A stretch of 64,000 nt of DNA, from NCBI GenBank assembly GCA_039583875.1, contig CM077160.1:116857895-116921894 (forward strand), given 5' to 3'. This DNA comes from Platanthera guangdongensis. Taxonomy: Eukaryota; Streptophyta; Magnoliopsida; Asparagales; Orchidaceae. Under the pieces are notes generated by a model, which worked only from the letters and a program-made list of their open reading frames with translations, searched no databases and had not been told where the DNA came from. Below are positions 62,010 to 64,000 of this stretch, one piece after another. The position numbers and the translations under genes are program-made. Numbering within the stretch: position 1 is the first letter of the stretch; each line of letters begins with the position of its first letter.

Positions 62010-62515
62010 ATTAAGGGTGAAATTAGTGCGGTTTGGTGCGATTTGAACTCAAACCGCAATCGTATCAAAGGGGTCGATTTTGGACTGAACAAAATCGCAT
62101 CACACCAAAACTATGCGGTGTCGTTTGAACATTGTACCAACATTACACGACCGTGATCTTTGAATTTTTGAATAGAGATTGGAGGTGCACGATTCATTTC
62201 AGTCCTCGGGAGTCAAGAATTCAAATTACGAATATTATTTAATACTTGTCAAGAAAGAGCAAAAAAAGAATAATAATATCACAATAGTTTCTAACATGAA
62301 TACCTGCAATCGATGTCTAGGAAGACTCGAAGAGGAAGGAACCACTAGTCGAAGAGGCGACGACAAAGCTACGGAAAAATGAAGGTAACCTATACTCATT
62401 GACAATGAATAAAATGCAAGACCCTCTCGAATAAGTTGGTACGAACAAAACCGCTCCACAACCAAACCATTCAGCGCGGTTTAAAATCAGTGCACTCAGG
62501 TGCGGTTTTATGATT
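62010..62515. repeat. Stretch with hAT-like subterminal motifs (GTGCGGTTT)
   Basis: GTGCGGTTTGGTGCG and AACCGCAAT near 62015-62120, and AACCGCTCC, GCGCGGTTTAAA and GTGCGGTTTTA near 62450-62515, with unrelated sequence between. This resembles the two ends of a small hAT element related to the one at 50969-58566. Exact ends not determined. Confidence 0.4.
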
Positions 62516-62699
62516 TTTGAGATTTCTATTTTTAACTTTTAGTTCATTGTACTATATAACACAAAAAAATATTTCCTCATGGTATAACGTTAAATTCCTG
62601 TGTCCGGGCCCCAGACTTCAAATTCCCTCTTGCAAAAAATCTAACGGGTTTACTTTGCCCCTCAGATGTTTTAGTTTTGACCTCACTCATTCATTCCGT

Positions 62700-62985
62700 C
62701 ATGTTTGATTTTGGTTCTGGTTCTGGTTAGAACTGATTTGAATTAGACTGAACCGCATAGAACCGGACTGAACCATTAGTGTCTGGTTTGGTTTTGATTC
62801 TTGTTGAACCATAACTGAAACCATTGACATGGTTGTCCCAAAGATTATGTTGGAACCGGAATCAGAACCGGTTAAACCAAATAAGGTTTTGTTTTTAATT
62901 TGAAGAACCGTTTCCTTAGCGGTTCGGTTCATGGTTTTAGTAAAACCGGAATCGAACCAGAACTGTTGTAACTCTAATCGTACTC
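62700..62985. repeat. Stretch of GGTTC/GAACC motifs
   Basis: Dense GGTTCTGGTTC, GAACCGGA and GCGGTTCGGTTC words on both strands for 280 bp, of the kind seen at ends of plant hAT elements. No gene. Confidence 0.35.
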
Positions 62986-64000
62986 GTGCAAAGCATCCTG
63001 TAGAATTCCACCACCCGTTAAGATTCTTCAGCGAGCCTTCTGCGTGCAATGCTCCCAGCTCCTAGTGCCTGTCCATCAGTCGCAAGCATTCTCCACTCCA
63101 GCCACCGAACACAAGAAGAAATCTGTCATGTCTCCAGTATGCGTGTTCTCACAACTGACAAAGACAAACATAAAGCTTCACGAGTAGTGTCATGTCACCC
63201 TCCGAACATGCCTATCTTTCTCTCCCCTCAAGTTGTAATAAGGAGCGGTCTCTCACCCTCTCCTTCTCCGCAAAGCTCTGTACAACACCTCCATATAGTG
63301 GAAGTTTGGTCGACACCGATCTGGCCATGTGATTTTCACCCTATTCCAGGATTTTCTACATTAAAAAAAACCTTCTTGCCAACGCCTCACTTTTTATGTG
63401 ACTGTTTGCGCACTCGACCGCTCAGGAGTTAAGACGGTCCAATTAGACCAACCTACAAATAGCCTCGAGTGACCCACAATAAAGCTATATACTACCACAA
63501 TTATTGTTTAGATGGACAATATTCTAATCTAATTTGAGATAATGATAATCATGGCAAAACATTTTTATTATGTTTTGTAAATTTGGAGGTAAGTACACAT
63601 AATGAGTTCTAATTTGGGGTCTAGATTTATGGTCGTACCATTAATGTTTATAAGTATAATTGTTGATCAATGTAAGGGTTCGTTTGTTTGAAGACATTGG
63701 TTTTAAGAATTGACTTTCGATCCAAGGCCAATACATCGAGGAATTGACATTGGTTTAATTTCAATATTGTTGCTCGCCATATGATGAATTTCTATCACAT
63801 GAATTGACATTGGTCATTTTTATTTGTTAGGATTTGAAGACATTGTCTTTCAAGAATTGAAATGGAAGGAAATTATAGGACAACAAACAAAAATAAAACA
63901 ATGTGTTAATGTGAATGAAAATGGAAGACCCGAGGGGAAACACGCGTACGAGGGAAAAATGTGTTCTTGGCCGGAAAACGTGTGCCCGTGCAATAAATGT
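62986..64000. other. Unassigned right end of the window
   Basis: One kilobase without an ORF that I recognise. At about 63675-63900 a stretch begins GGGTTCGTTTGTTTGAAGAC and ends near GGACAACAAACAAAAA, with GAATTGACATTGGT repeated three times inside. It may be a small inverted-repeat element, but the ends match only loosely. Confidence 0.3.

Noticed and set aside
63675..63900. Miniature inverted-repeat element
   Set aside because: The ends (GTTCGTTTGTTTG and ACAACAAAC) match only loosely and no clear target duplication is visible, so I do not call it.

Overview
The window looks like heterochromatic DNA from a flowering plant. Nearly every base I can assign belongs to a plant LTR retrotransposon or a hAT DNA transposon, and I find no intact host gene, rRNA, tRNA or CRISPR array. 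The lineages (Ty3 Tekay, Athila and Tat; Ty1/copia SIRE-type and one smaller copia) are typical of angiosperms. I cannot name the species.

Nest 1 (1-28615). The oldest layer is an Athila element on the minus strand, with its 5' LTR at 27254-28615 and gag, protease and RT running leftward. It is split by two insertions: a Tekay element whose 3' part fills 1-4114, and a complete Tat-clade element, 'A' (5037-24289, target duplication TATAC). A was itself hit twice inside its RT: by a SIRE-type solo LTR (8551-10049, duplication GTGGT) and by a complete minus-strand copia (10121-15261, duplication GCCTG). Removing the insertions brings the RT segments of A and of the Athila back together. Downstream of pol, A carries seven 145-bp tandem repeats that form stem-loops, then two antisense genes (19713-23226). 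Each antisense gene has a TATAAATA box upstream of its ATG and GT..AG intron-like gaps.

Middle (28616-42711). This holds a young SIRE-type copia, 'D' (28853-41863), with nearly identical 2-kb LTRs, gag, pol and a long third ORF. Its LTRs and its pol-ORF3 spacer are studded with the palindrome GTGTCGACAC. The right LTR is followed by a primer-binding site and a 189-bp exact inverted copy of ORF3 instead of a target duplication, so this end is rearranged.

Nest 2 (42712-59807). An old SIRE-related copia, 'C' (duplication GTAAC), has a hAT transposon in its right LTR (50969-58566, 8-bp duplication CTAAAAAG). The hAT carries a coiled-coil gene fragment. Inside that fragment sits a Tat-clade element, 'B' (51399-57824, duplication AATGG), which keeps gag-protease but has no pol; its gag frame runs into 75-bp tandem repeats.

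Right end (59813-64000). This holds a decayed SIRE-like gag-protease remnant and stretches with hAT-like subterminal motifs. The rest is unassigned.

Overall, the genes here serve element replication: gag makes the particle, and protease, RT/RNase H and integrase copy and insert the element. Most copies are broken. D is the closest to intact.
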